Program-made: the position numbers and the translations under genes
NCBI GenBank assembly: GCA_030998225.1
Contig: JAPYXD010000755.1
Coordinates: 4,079,501-4,143,500 of the forward strand
Reading direction: 5' to 3'
DNA from: Diplolepis rosae
Lineage: Eukaryota > Arthropoda > Insecta > Hymenoptera > Diplolepididae
DNA: 64,000 nucleotides
In this document: positions 30,386 through 41,059 of the stretch, one piece after another
How the letters are laid out: each line of letters begins with the position of its first letter
Position numbering within the stretch: the stretch's first letter is position 1
The notes under the pieces: generated by a model
Databases searched by the model: none
What the model saw: only the letters and a program-made list of their open reading frames with translations
What the model was told of the DNA's origin: nothing

Positions 30386-32322
30386 CTTCACGTAGACTAA
30401 GTGATACTGAGAAAAAATATGATACATATGAAAAAGAAGCCCTTGCTATAATATTTTGCGTAACTCATTTTCGTCCTTATTTGTATGGAAGAAAATTTAC
30501 CTTAGTGACTGATCACAAACCTCTAGTTTGGTTTCAAAATTCTAAAGACCCGTGTTCACGAGTTTCACGTTGGAGATTAAAACTCGCAGAATATGATTTT
30601 GATGTAATTTACAAAGCAGGAAAAAGGAATGTAAATGCAGACGCTCTCTCAAGAAACCCTATTGATGATAACAAGGAGAAAGCAAAATATTTACAAGTTG
30701 ATGACAATGATACCTTTATGACTTCTCAAGAAAAAACGTTTCTCAAGAAAACTTTTACAAGAAATAAACAAGAAAACTCTAAAAATGAGTTAAGACCTTT
30801 AAAACGAAGAAACTTGAATCCAGGAATCGTACCGGATGACGCAGATCATTTTAGCGAAATTTCAGAAGCCCAAATATTGAATATTAACTCAAAATTTCCA
30901 GAATTTTTACAAGAATTCCTTAGTAAAGAATCATTTAGTGAAATTGGTGAAAACATTTTAAAATACACAAATTTATTCAAAAATATGGCTTCAAAACTTA
31001 ATTTTATGACATTATGTTTATTAAGTCCAATGTTTTCCAAAAAATACGAAAATTTATCATGGAAAACTATTACCACAAGAGCTCAAAAGAGAATACAACA
31101 AGAAAAAGCAAAAAATTTGAATCGAAATGAAATCCAAGAAAAATTAGACAAAAATTTTTCTTCTAAACCTCTTGTGAAAAAACCTCGAGGTAGGCCAAGG
31201 AAAAATCTACTTCCAAATTTGGAAAATATTCCCTCTCAAACAAAAAGAAAGAGAGGTAGACCAAGAAAACAAATATATGAAGATGATTTACCAGAAATAA
31301 ATATGCAAAAAGGAAACCGAACACAAGTAGAATCAGATTCCGACTCTGATCCTGATTATTTAGATTATTTGAAACAAGCTCAAGCAAAAAACAAAATGAA
31401 GAAGAATGCCAAGAAGCGAAAAAATATTAATGAATTTGAAAGCGAAGAAAGTGAGAATTATTTTTCAACCTCAGAAGATGAAATCAACGACATTGAAACC
31501 TCACACGAAGAAAATGATGGAGAAAATTATGAAGAAAATTTGGAAGATAATTTTTAAGATGATCTTGAAGACAATTTCGAAAAGAATTTCGAACAGAATT
31601 TTGAAGAAAATTTTGAAGACAATCTTGAGGAAAATTTTGAAGAGAAGTTTGAAGAAAACCAAGAAGAAAAATTGGAAGAAGAATTTGAAGAGCCTTATTT
31701 TGAAGAAAATTTGAGATTAAACCGAAGATCTCAAATAAATTGTGAAAAAATCGATAAAGGTCATGATAATTATAATCGCCCACCCCCAGAACCTCCTCCT
31801 ATAAACTCTCAAACAGAAAAAATTATAACAAGGAAAAATTTAGTTGAATGTCGCGATCAATTAACTATGCGAAAAGATAATTATGTATATTTTGTTACAA
31901 CAAATGGAACTCCTCGCGACAACGGATCAAAAACTTTAGAAAAACGTCAAATTTTACCAAAATTTAAAAATTTACAAAAAGGGATAGCAAAAGAGATTAA
32001 AAAAGGAAACTACTACCATTTTGCACTTCCAATTGCAGAAGAAACTAAAGACAATTTATCCGAAACATTAAATAATATAAAATTATCAATATACTCATTA
32101 CATGAATTATCTCAAAATCTGAAGTTACGGTCAATTAGTATTTCTAAAACTTCCAGAATTAATCATATACTTTGGGAAGAAGTGAAATCAATTTTTGACT
32201 CAATTTTTTCAAATTCAACTACAAAAATTATAGTTTGCAATGGAATAACGCAATATCCAACAAAAGAACAACGAACTCATTTAATTGAAGAAGCTCATTC
32301 TTCAGCATTAGGAGAGCCATAA
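30386..32322 (+). pseudogene. pol: Family I pol, RNase H and acidic AT-hook linker
   Basis: After the one-base shift the reading continues with RNase H (EKEALAIIFC with the catalytic Glu, LVTDHKPLVWF, NVNADALSR), which degrades the RNA template. Then comes a linker of more than 500 residues absent from ordinary gypsy pol: KKPRGRPRKN (about 31171-31205) and KRKRGRPRKQ (about 31240-31270) are two AT-hooks, DNA minor-groove binders, followed by an acidic region with tandem EENFEDN-like units. A TAA at 31555-31557 interrupts it in frame. The end (CRDQLTMRKDNYVYFVTT, LIEEAHSSALG) leads into the integrase zinc domain. A one-base insertion near 32313-32318 causes the stop at 32320-32322. Confidence 0.88.
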
Positions 32323-33316
32323 AGGAGTCACAAAAACTTATAGTCGAATTCGCCAAAAATTTTTTTGGGAAAATATGAAAGTAGACATTCAAAAATATAT
32401 TCAAGGCTGTTTACAATGTCAACTGAAAAAATTAATCAGAGTCAAAACAAAAAATCCTATGGTAATCACAGACACACCCACTACTGCTTTTGAAAAAATA
32501 TCAATGGACATTGTTGGTCCACTACCTGAAACAAAATCTGGTAACTTATATATTCTAACGATACAAGACAATTTTACCAAATATTCTTTAGCAATACCTC
32601 TTCCTAATCACCAAGCTAGTACAATAGCAGATGCTTTTGTGAAAAAATTTATTTGCATATTTGGATCACCAAAAGGAGTACTTACTGACCAAGGCAGAGA
32701 TTTTTTAAGTAATTTATTAAAAAGATTGGCAAAACGTTTTAGAATTAAACAATTTCGTACCACAGCTTTTCACCCTCAATCAAACGGGTCATTAGAACGT
32801 TCACATCATGTTTTAGGAGAATATCTCAAACAATTTGTTGCAAAAAATTCAGAATGGGATGATTGGCTTGAACTAGCAATGTTCTCGTATAATACTAGTG
32901 TACATGAAGGCACAAAATGCACACCCTATGAATTGGTTTTTGGTAAATTAGCTCGTAAACCTTCCAGCGAACCTTTATCACAACAAGAAAAATTACAAAC
33001 GTATAATGATTATTTAATTAATTTCGTAACTCAACTACACGAAATGCGAACCCAAGCAAGAGAGAATCTTATTTCAGCAAAAGAAAAATCGAAAATATAT
33101 TATGATAAAAAAATAAATTCTTTAGAAGTAAAAATTGGAGACAACGTATTTTTATTAAAAGGAGGAAAAATTAAAAAGCTGGATAATCAATACACAGGAC
33201 CTCACGAAATTTTAGATGTACTAGGAAAAGGAAATGTAAAAATCAACGTAAAAGGAAAACCGACAGTAGTTCACATCAATCGAATAAAAAGATCGCACAT
33301 GAATATACAAAATTGA
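32323..33316 (+). pseudogene. pol: Family I pol, integrase segment
   Basis: The frame resumes with HKGVTKTYSRIRQKFFWENM and the CLQC pair of the HHCC zinc domain, then the catalytic core: MDIVGPLPE (first Asp), VLTDQGRDF (second Asp), and FHPQSNGSLERSHH (Glu), i.e. a D,D-35-E triad. A GPHEIL segment and VVHINRIKR end resemble the GPY/F module of gypsy integrases. No chromodomain is seen. All catalytic residues are present; only the upstream frameshift disables translation from pol. The ORF ends in TGA at 33314-33316. Confidence 0.93.
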
Positions 33317-34506
33317 TTAACTGAATTTGAATCCAAACCTAAAATAATATAAACTTTGCATACAACCAAAGCGTTTAGAATAACTAAACCAGGAAATGTT
33401 TTAAACAAAAGATCTTTTGAAATTTTATTCTAATCTTATTTTTTCTATTTCAGAGATTCGAGAAGCTCACTGTACCTTCAAATACCAATCAAAAAATTTC
33501 AATATATTTCGTGTCTTTTTTTTTCAGAGTAAATTAAACTTCTCAAACTAGCAAGTATCTATCAAATTAATCAAAAATGTTTAACTTTTCTCTTCTGTTC
33601 AGCAGAAACTAATAATCCAATATCATCACAAAGAAATTATATTTCATTAAAATTCTTATGTGTAATTTCTTTGCATTTAATTTAATCAATTTTATTTTTG
33701 TTCACCAACCTTTCAAAAAAAAAAAACTAATAACCTTTTTAGAAAGACAAATGCTAGTTTTCATTCGAGTCAACATTATATTTTATCACTTAAAGAAAAA
33801 TATAGAAATATTTGTATTTTTCTTCTTTTTTGGATGAAAAAAAAGACTTTTTCTGACAAGAATAAATAAGCACTTCTTAATCGGTGCCATCATAAATATA
33901 ATTTCAATTTTGTTTTTTCTTCCATCAAGGGAACTTTTCTTGATTCCCATCCTATTGGAAGAACAGTTTCTACAAATATTGAGTCTGTTATCAACGATCT
34001 AAATATTATTTTTAATCTGTATTATTAATATTATATATGTCAATTTCTCTTTTTACTAATGTATACATCAACCATCGTAATACTTGTAAATTGCTCTTTA
34101 CTATTTTATATCTAATCGATGAAATTTTACAATTTTTAATCTTCTTTTTATCAACAATCATCATGTTGTAAGTTTAAATAGTTATTATCAATCAAAGAAA
34201 AAATTGTTAAATTACCTAATCACCACTATAACATATGTAATCAATGATTATAATACTTCCAAACTTGTATCCTCCGTTATTACTATGCATTTATGTAAAA
34301 CTTGTTATAAATTTTTAATTCGCAACAATAATTGAAAATGTCAATTCCTATAATTATGTATAAACAAAATTTTTATGTTATAAATTGGCAAATTAAATTG
34401 AAAATATGTACTTGATTGAGTAAGCATCTTGGATTAAAAATGTATTCTTCTACCGAAGTTTCGATCGCGGATCGTTAACTCCCCGCGCTCGAACTGAGGG
34501 GGGAGG
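33317..34506 (+). other. Family I 3' untranslated region with polypurine tract
   Basis: About 1.2 kb with no env-like frame, AT-rich. The tract GAGGGGGGAGG at about 34496-34506 abuts the 3' LTR and would prime plus-strand synthesis. Confidence 0.8.
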
Positions 34507-35356
34507 TGTCACGTCCCGCGACATATTTGAATGTATATAATACACACAGGCTGGATTGAGTTAAGAAATCTATGAGAAAATCGATAAAGGGGAATAGGGA
34601 GTAGGGGAAGTAGGGAGCAGTATAGGGCCCCTTCTCCTCTAAGAAGATATGACTACGTCACGATTTTCGCTGACCTTCAATTTGTGTGAAAAAATATAAA
34701 AAAGGCCCACACCAAGAGAAAGCAGTCAGTAAATTCTTCGTCTAGTTCGACACTTAAATTTTCCTTCGGATTTATAACCGGTCTCGCGACAATAGTCCAG
34801 TGCAGCATTTCAATTTAACTTCGAAAATCTCTGAGTTTGAGATTAATAAAATTCGACCGGGACAATTTAAAATCAAAGTTCGGGAGTCGTAAAAGTCATC
34901 GTAGACTTGAATAGATCTTGTAAGGATCTTCGAACAGTGTCGTAAATTTGAATCACCGCCCTTTACGGAATATACCTGTGCGGCCCATAACTCCGTCTCT
35001 CTCACACACTTGGAATACACCTGTGGGGATCCCGTACTTACAACTCACCGCCGTGTGGATTAAACCTCAACACAACTTACGAATCATAAAGGTACCGAAC
35101 CTCTCTCTCTCTATCTTTATTCTTTGTCTCTTTCTCACCTACGTAAAACCAGCCAGTGCCTACATTATATAAGAATTGTCTTAACGAATGTATATCTGGA
35201 AATTTTAACCAGTAAAATAAATGCATTTTGTATTATTTTCATAATCATTGTGTCTTTCATTGACTTATCCTCATCCCTAAGCGAGGATCATTCGATCCTA
35301 ACTTAAAACGAGGAATCTTCGATCAAAGTAAGTATTTACGTATTTGTGACGTAACA
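34507..35356 (+). repeat. Family I 3' LTR
   Basis: 850 bp, TGTCACGTCC to GACGTAACA. Differences from the 5' LTR include GGG for AAG at about 34625, a lost base near 35146, and ATGCATTTTG for TTCAATTTG near 35221. The ATAT duplication follows. Confidence 0.95.
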
Positions 35357-35360
35357 ATAT

Positions 35361-35885
35361 CTTTGGTCAAGATCGAAAATTATGTTTCTGTCGACTTCGT
35401 GTCAAAGTGGCGCGAAGCAGATGATAAATTTAAAATCACCAAATATATCATTCAATATATTACCTTTCTTTCTTTGATATTTTAAAAAACATTCACCTAA
35501 AATGAATATCTAAACATTTTATTTTGAATTATAGGATTATTTAAAGACAAAAAATGATTTACTATTGAATTTTAAACTCAATAAAATTTCAAAGTTTCAA
35601 AACAAAATATCAATTTCAATATTTTTCAGCTATGCAAATAAAATAGTTCAATTAGAAAATTATATTGAGAATATTATATATTAAGGAATGATAAAATATG
35701 ATATTGGAGTTTAAAAAATAAAATATTAAAATACTTAAGTAATACATAAATTATACCTAATTATACACTAAAAATTATACAGTAGAGTTTCTTCTCTGGT
35801 ATAAGGCAACAGTGAAAAAAATTTCATTCAAATAAAATACTCTGAAAACTTTTTGAACTACGTAATATTATTATACATAATGTAA
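35361..35885. repeat. Left arm of a 2.9-kb inverted repeat
   Basis: Matches 37940-38276 in reverse complement: TCAAGATCGA, TCTGTCGACTTCGTGTCAAA, GTGGCGCGAAGCAGA, CATTCACCTAAAATGA, TAGAGTTTCTTC and GAAAAAAATTTCATTCAAAT are common. The left arm has some 200 bases not in the right arm. The first 75 bases are open in one frame in both copies (VSVDFVSKWREADDKFKI), with mostly silent or conservative change, hinting at an old coding segment. 35886-36170 is AT-rich and empty. Confidence 0.8.
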
Positions 35886-36173
35886 AAAATGTAAAAAAAT
35901 GTAAAATATCGTGTGAAAATTTACATAAATTATCCTTTGTAATTGTATACTACATATGTACTTGCATCTATATCTTCAGTAGCATTTAGACACAAATATA
36001 TACTAGTTTTTTAGTTGATTTACATTAGAGTTATGTGCTAGAATTTTATTGTTATTCCTAAGGAAGTTCTTAGATAATTTACCGATGCTTTCTGTACAAT
36101 TTTATGTAAATTTTCTCACGATATTCTACATTTTTTACATTACCAAAGTTTATTCCAAAATATGGCTCATGTG

Positions 36174-36854
36174 TGTTACGTCACAAGTACGTAAATAATT
36201 GCTTTGATCGAAGATTCCTCGTTTTAAGTTAGGATCGAATGATCCTCGCTTAGGGATGAGGATAAGTCAATGAAAGACACAATGATTATGAAAAAGTCGA
36301 AGTGTGTGAGAGAGACGGAGTTATAGGCCGCACAGGTATATTCCGTAAAGGGCGGTGATACAAATTTATGACACTGTTCGAAGATCTTTACAAAGATCTA
36401 TACAAGTCCACGATGACTTTTACGACTCCCGAACTTGGATTTTAAATTGTCCCAGTCGAATTTTATTAATCTCAAACTCAGAGATTTTCGAAGTTAAATT
36501 GAAATGCCGCACTGGACTATTGTCGCGAGACCGGTAATAAATCCGAAGGAAAATTTAAGTGTCGAACTAGCCGAATAAATTACTGACTGCTTACTCTTGG
36601 TGTGGGCCTCTTTTATATTTTTTCATACAAATGACGGTCAGCGAAAATCGTGACGTAGCCATATCTTCTTAGAGGAGAATGGGCCCTATACTGCTCCCTA
36701 CTTTCCCTACTCCCCATTCCCCTTTATCGATTTTCTCATAGATTTCTTTACTCAATCCAGCCTGTGTGTAATATATACATTCAAATACGTCGCGGTTGCA
36801 GAATTGCAAGCTGCCACAAACAAGAAGAAGAAGAAATACGTCGCGGGACGTGAC
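36174..36854 (-). mobile_element. Solo LTR of family I
   Basis: 681 bp, TGTTACG to ACGTGACA on the plus strand, flanked by TGTG (36170-36173 and 36855-36858). Compared with the LTRs at 24616 and 34507 it lacks about 200 bp around 36297, and near 36785-36840 carries a small insertion with a duplicated AAATACGTCGCG. The frames inside it are not genes. Confidence 0.88.
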
Positions 36855-36897
36855 ATGTGCAATATTTTGTTCACTATTTAAAATTTTAGAAGTAAAG

Positions 36898-36995
36898 ATC
36901 ACTGATGAGGACTCTGATTAGAGTCGAAATGTTTGAAAGTATGTGACTTCCCGAGTTATCATTTCTGGACCCTAAAGCCAATTATTAACAACAAC
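36898..36995 (+). ncRNA. Hammerhead-ribozyme-like motif with conserved tail
   Basis: CTGATGA (36902-36908), G, then a perfect six-pair stem II GACTCT-GATT-AGAGTC (36910-36925), then GAAA (36926-36929). Downstream GTATGTGACTTCC and CTGGACCCTAAAGCCAATTA then ACAACAACA are also found, with changes, near 19500-19530 and 24281. Conserved core plus stem II is the pattern of the hammerheads reported in Penelope-like elements. The stem I/III and cleavage site need a covariance model. Confidence 0.6.
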
Positions 36996-37119
36996 ATCGT
37001 ATAGAATTTTTATCTACTATCACCATGTAATTAGGAATGTAGATTTTTAACCTTAATTTCTTATTTTTTTCAAAAAAAATATTTTCCACTTAATTTTTTA
37101 ATCGATATAGTTGATTCAC

Positions 37120-37775
37120 GTACTATAATAGTATATTACGTGCCTAGGCGCACAATGAGGGTTATTTCGTGACGGGCGACAATGTTCGATTCGTAGTCGA
37201 TATGTAGCCGAGACGTAGCTGAGGCAAAGTCGAGACGAAGCAGAGACAAAGCCGAGTCAAAGCCGAGACAAAGCCGAGACAAAGCCGAGACAAAGCCGAG
37301 ACGAAGTCGAGGCGCGATCAGTCCTGCGAGCATTGTCGCGAGTCTCGCAATTTCCCGAATTGTGTGCATTGGCACGTATTCTATTTTATGTGACTTTGGT
37401 GCCGATACGAGTTTTTATGCGTCTGTGCGAATCTAATCTAGTATTGTAGTTGTTTGCGGCGCTAGTCATTACACTTGATATGTCACGACTAGTCCCGGCC
37501 ATTTTGATTTTATCGATCTTGTGTACTAGTAATGGATTTTAATAGACGCATGCGCAGTTCAAATGTACAAGGCTTTGCCAGTAAGTTGCTGACACTGTAC
37601 GAAGAAGTGAGAAGAAGAAGAATAAGCAAAAGATTGTGTTCCGCTGTAAGACTATATACGCATGCGCAGCTCAATTTTTTCATTGTATTCCTCTGTGACG
37701 GAATACACAATATTTCGTTACTCTCAGCTGTAACGGAAAAACAAGTTTCCGTGCCTGAGGCACATAAAATTTATT
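37120..37775 (+). repeat. Repeat R, copy 2 (most complete)
   Basis: Begins CTATAATAGTATATTACGTG then CCTAGGCGCACAATGAGG; ends GTGCCTGAGGCACATAAAA. The ends are loosely inverted (ATTACGTGCCTAGGC / GCCTGAGGCACATAAA), which suggests a non-autonomous DNA transposon. 37200-37312 is a 12-bp minisatellite of AAAGCCGAGACA-type units, about nine copies. Sequence 37776-37939 is AT-rich. Confidence 0.65.
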
Positions 37776-37939
37776 TTAAACTATTTTATTCGAAATAAAT
37801 ATTTTATATTTGTATTTTATATAAGAGAAATCGTAAAGTGTAATTTCGTATGCAAATTTAGATGTAATTTTGGTTTTTTTGAATATAGAAACTTTTTATT
37901 TACAGTTTTATAATGAAATTTATATGTTAATAATATTAC

Positions 37940-38276
37940 GTATTTCAAAAAGTTTTCAGAGTATTTTATTTGAATGAAATTTTTTTCACTGTTGCCTTAT
38001 CCCAGGGAAGAAACTCTACTGTATTATTTCGAGTGTATAATTAGATATAATTTATGTATTACTTGAGTATTTTAATATTTTATTTCTTAATCTCCAATAT
38101 ATATCATCCTAAAATATAAAAAAAAATGTTTAGATAATCATTTTAGGTGAATGTTTTTTAAAATATCAAAGAAAGAAAGGTAATATTTTAAATAATATAT
38201 TTGGTGATTTTAAATTTGTCGTCTGCTTCGCGCCACTTTGACACGAAGTCGACAGAAACATAATGCTCGATCTTGA
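37940..38276. repeat. Right arm of the 2.9-kb inverted repeat
   Basis: Reverse complement of 35361-35885 with a deletion. It joins directly to the right TIR of the composite at 38277. Confidence 0.8.
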
Positions 38277-38403
38277 CTCGATAGACGAAAGAGTGAAATC
38301 GAAGCGAGGAAGTGGGGACACACCGACACGGCGCGCTTGATTGTGTGTGCTCCTACATGGGAGCGTGGTGGGGGCCGCCAGGTCCCACGTTCTGGGATCA
38401 CTG
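38277..38403 (-). repeat. Right 127-bp terminal inverted repeat
   Basis: Read on the minus strand it starts CAGTGATCCCAGAACGTGGG at 38403 and is about 91% identical to the left end at 18985-19111. The octamer CTTCCTCT follows at 38404-38411. Confidence 0.8.
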
Positions 38404-38411
38404 CTTCCTCT

Positions 38412-39470
38412 TTCCGCTTAGCACGTAATCTACTATAAACTCTTCGAATGTGATAATCAGAAAGACTCATAGCAAAAGCTAACTCAATTATTGAAAATAT
38501 GTAACACTCTTCTCAGCTTATTTGTTACGCACAATCGATTAACACAATCTGATGTTGAAAAACATTATTTTGGAAAAAATTGTTTGAACACTTGTTACCA
38601 AAAAGATATTATTTCATTTTTTTATGTCCGTATCAAACTACCGTTGATTCCGAAAAAGACCTGTGTAGACTTCCTAGCATCCCATGTATATTCTGAATAA
38701 TATCGTATAAAATCAGTGCTCATTCTTAAATGTACGGAATAAACCTCGTTAAGACCAGATAAGATGCAAAGATATTTTTGAGCGTTCAGTATAAGTTCCG
38801 CCTACGATTGGATTCAGACCCGAATACATATTTTTTATCGTCTCATTATTTTCGGATGATGTTGAATGAGACCCAGACATATATTTTGTAGCCTCCTCGA
38901 CAAATTTCAGCTAGGATCGCACAAGACCCGGATACCTTTCTGAGCGTCTCATCTGAGACCCTCTTTGGCCAGTATACTAATCAAATATATTAATTAACTT
39001 TATGTAGAAGTCCAGGATATACTAGGATAAATTCGTGGTTTAACAAATTCTATAGAACCCGGATAGAATTGTATAGGGTCTTTACTATATCTGGGTTCTA
39101 TTTGAAATTTCAAGTTAAGAGACTGGTTTTCTCAGACGCATTTACTTAAATGTCTGATAGCGTACTCTTGAGCTGTGAAATTTGATTTTTCTTCTCTGAA
39201 AAACTTTTATATATACTCTATTGTTACAGACAAACTTGAAAAGCAGCAAGAGAAAACAGAAATTCAAATTCAAATACGAAATATTTTACAAGAAATTGCG
39301 GCAATTCGTGCCAAACTTTGAAAATATATTCTTTAGAAGAAAAGAAGAGCTAAGTTTGATAATAAGAAAACTTATGAAATCAAATAATAAAAGTAAAATC
39401 TAGGAATGTTTATACAAAACAATAGTATAAGTAAGGTATACAAAATAAGGTGATATGAGAAGAATATTAC
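38412..39470. other. Neuroligin-locus intron, no further exon seen
   Basis: AT-rich. Around 38810-38960 phrases like GACCCGGATA and GTCTCAT recur loosely. A plus-strand 69-codon frame at 38491 has no motif. I looked on the minus strand for the next neuroligin exon (the MKPR..NHYRAHQ region) and did not find it here. Confidence 0.4.
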
Positions 39471-39598
39471 CAATTTCCAAGTACTTCTGATGCACAGGAT
39501 CATACTGTTCCCAGTTCAGGCTACGAAAACGATTTTTCTCTCTACTAACAGGCAAGATAGTATCACTTTTTCCACGATATTCCATAGTGTTTGGATCA
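39471..39598 (-). CDS. Neuroligin-like gene, internal exon (downstream)
   Basis: A 128-bp minus-strand exon. Acceptor TTATTGTTCCAG precedes it (ending at 39599), donor GTAATATT follows (39470 downward). It starts in phase 2 with T completing the Gly codon left by the exon at 49190-49341, and codes for DPNTMEYRGKSDTILPV, then SREKNRFRSLNWEQYDPVHQ and KYLEI, ending one base into a Gly codon. The stretch NRFRS...YDPVHQKYLEIG is characteristic of insect neuroligins, postsynaptic transmembrane proteins with an inactive cholinesterase-like ectodomain that bind neurexin. It lies near the end of that ectodomain. Start, signal peptide, transmembrane helix and further exons are outside what I can find. 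A related cholinesterase-like adhesion molecule is the alternative. Confidence 0.85.
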
Positions 39599-41059
39599 CT
39601 GGAACAATAAAATTTCTTACTGTATGACTCAAGTAGACAGATAGCCAGACTGTGTATAGTTCACAGAACATACAAAAGTATAAATAAATTCATGCAAACT
39701 ACCGTCTCTTAGGGTCAGGACACAAGGGAAGAATATAAGAAGACTCAACTACTATAAGATCATAGTTGCGGAAGTAGCCATGATTTTATAATAGTAAAAT
39801 AAGTCGAACAGTCTTCAAGTAGAATGTGTGTATGTGCTCGCTTTCTGTAACGCGATTGAACAGATTATCGTGATTTGCTAACAGGAGCACTTGACGTCGC
39901 GTCTTGTGCCCTCGCGTTTTACTTATGGGGGTACCCGTCAATCGAGAAGAAAGTCGTTCGGTCTGACTTCGTGGAGTCCCCAAGAAGAGTCTACTTAGGG
40001 CCGGTCAACTTCTAATGGATGAGGTGTCCACGTAGCTTAGTTCATGTGCACAGTTGTACGCGGAGCTAGTTGCTAATCATTACCATTTATGCATTATGTT
40101 TGCACGGCCTGGGTCTAGTCTAAAGTTCATGATGCTGGGTGCTGGCTGTTAGCGAGAGTGGATCATAGGAGCGGAGCTTCCATCCGTCGATGCTTGGTGC
40201 GACTTGTCCATGCTACGTGGTCAGCCGAGTGGGGGTGAAGTAGGGTCCCTTGCGAGGGTTTGACATTATTAGATCTAGCCTGGCTTTGCCTGAGCGCTAC
40301 CCAGTCAGGAGCGCTGGGTGCTGGTTCACACCGCTATGATTTCTATTCTAAAGAAAACTTTCGGGTTTCAATTGAGCATTATAAGAAATCCGGCTCAGAT
40401 ATCTCTGTTCGCCATATGTATTTTGCCATTGAGTCGTTGTTTAGGTGTTATTTTGGTTTTATCGTCCAGCACTGCGATCCTGACGTCCCTCCCGCTCCAG
40501 CCCTGATCAAGGCCTATTCTGGAAGTTTATGGGTTCGAAAAAGGAGCAGAAGAAGCCTGTCCTGGCGAGGCTGGAAGTTAGGAGATTTCCAAATCTTACT
40601 TTAATGAAGGGTTCTTGTGCCCCCTCCTTATCCTGTGCTTGGCAGAGACCGGATAGCGTTTGCAGTGGGCCCGGCCCAAATATGGGTCAGTATTTTTTCT
40701 TATATACATATCAAAAATATTTTTTGCACTCATTGCAAACGGCCCATCGTGTATCAATCTGAACATTTATCATTTAAAATTTGATATAGTTTCGATATTC
40801 ATAAAGGACAATACTAATCCGTGTTTGAAACTGCGATCCACGCTTGGTTCCTTTTTTTTCCTGAAAAAATAGGCCATGACGTATTTAAATTTGATCAGTT
40901 CTAAAAAATTGGTACGATCAGTGGTGTGAAAAAATGTAATTGCAAAAAGTGAAAACTCCGAAGTTTCATTCAAAGTTCAATGGAAATAGCATAATTACTG
41001 ACATTTATTGCGAGCTATTTTTTTATCACAATTGCAATATTCATGTATCTTTCTATAGG
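39599..41059. other. Intron, with a GC-richer unassigned block 39960-40690
   Basis: 39960-40690 is GC-richer than its surroundings with plus-strand frames at 40260-40604 and 40529-40762 that overlap and have no motif I recognise. The composition and the abrupt change at about 40700 resemble the 5' end of a LINE, but I cannot show it. The remainder is AT-rich. Confidence 0.3.

Larger units (their letters stand above)
24616..35356 (+). mobile_element. Nearly intact family I Ty3/gypsy retrotransposon, 10.7 kb
   Basis: Two LTRs of 851 and 850 bp differ at roughly 16 positions by eye (about 98% identical), both starting TGTCACGTCC and ending GACGTAACA, with perfect ATAT target duplications at 24612-24615 and 35357-35360. 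Order: 5' LTR, tRNA-Gly site, 1.1-kb leader, gag, protease, RT, RNase H, an unusual acidic AT-hook linker, integrase, 1.2-kb 3' region, purine tract, 3' LTR. No envelope gene is seen. Four point lesions interrupt pol while gag is intact. Domain order (RNase H before integrase) is that of Ty3/gypsy; the linker wording (LTMRKDNYVYFVTT, KFKNLQKG) recalls the 412/mdg1 branch, which is an inference. Confidence 0.95.
18985..38403. mobile_element. 19.4-kb composite element with hAT-like TIRs and 8-bp TSD
   Basis: The left end (18985-19111) and right end (38277-38403, reversed) match at about 116 of 127 positions, beginning CAGTGATCCCAGAACGTGGG. Outside them the identical octamer CTTCCTCT is found at 18977-18984 and 38404-38411. 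TIRs beginning CAG(T)G plus 8-bp duplications are hallmarks of hAT elements; the ends resemble those of the 162-bp MITEs at 23123 and 52029. Inside lie a 10.7-kb LTR retrotransposon, a solo LTR, MITEs and hammerhead-bearing repeats, leaving roughly 7 kb of own sequence. No hAT transposase (BED finger, hATC domain) is visible, so it is non-autonomous or its gene has decayed. Alternative: two unrelated terminal fragments flanked by the same octamer by chance. Confidence 0.65.

Noticed and set aside
33317..34506. Envelope gene of an errantivirus
   Set aside because: No frame longer than about 60 codons, no signal or transmembrane pattern between integrase and the 3' LTR.
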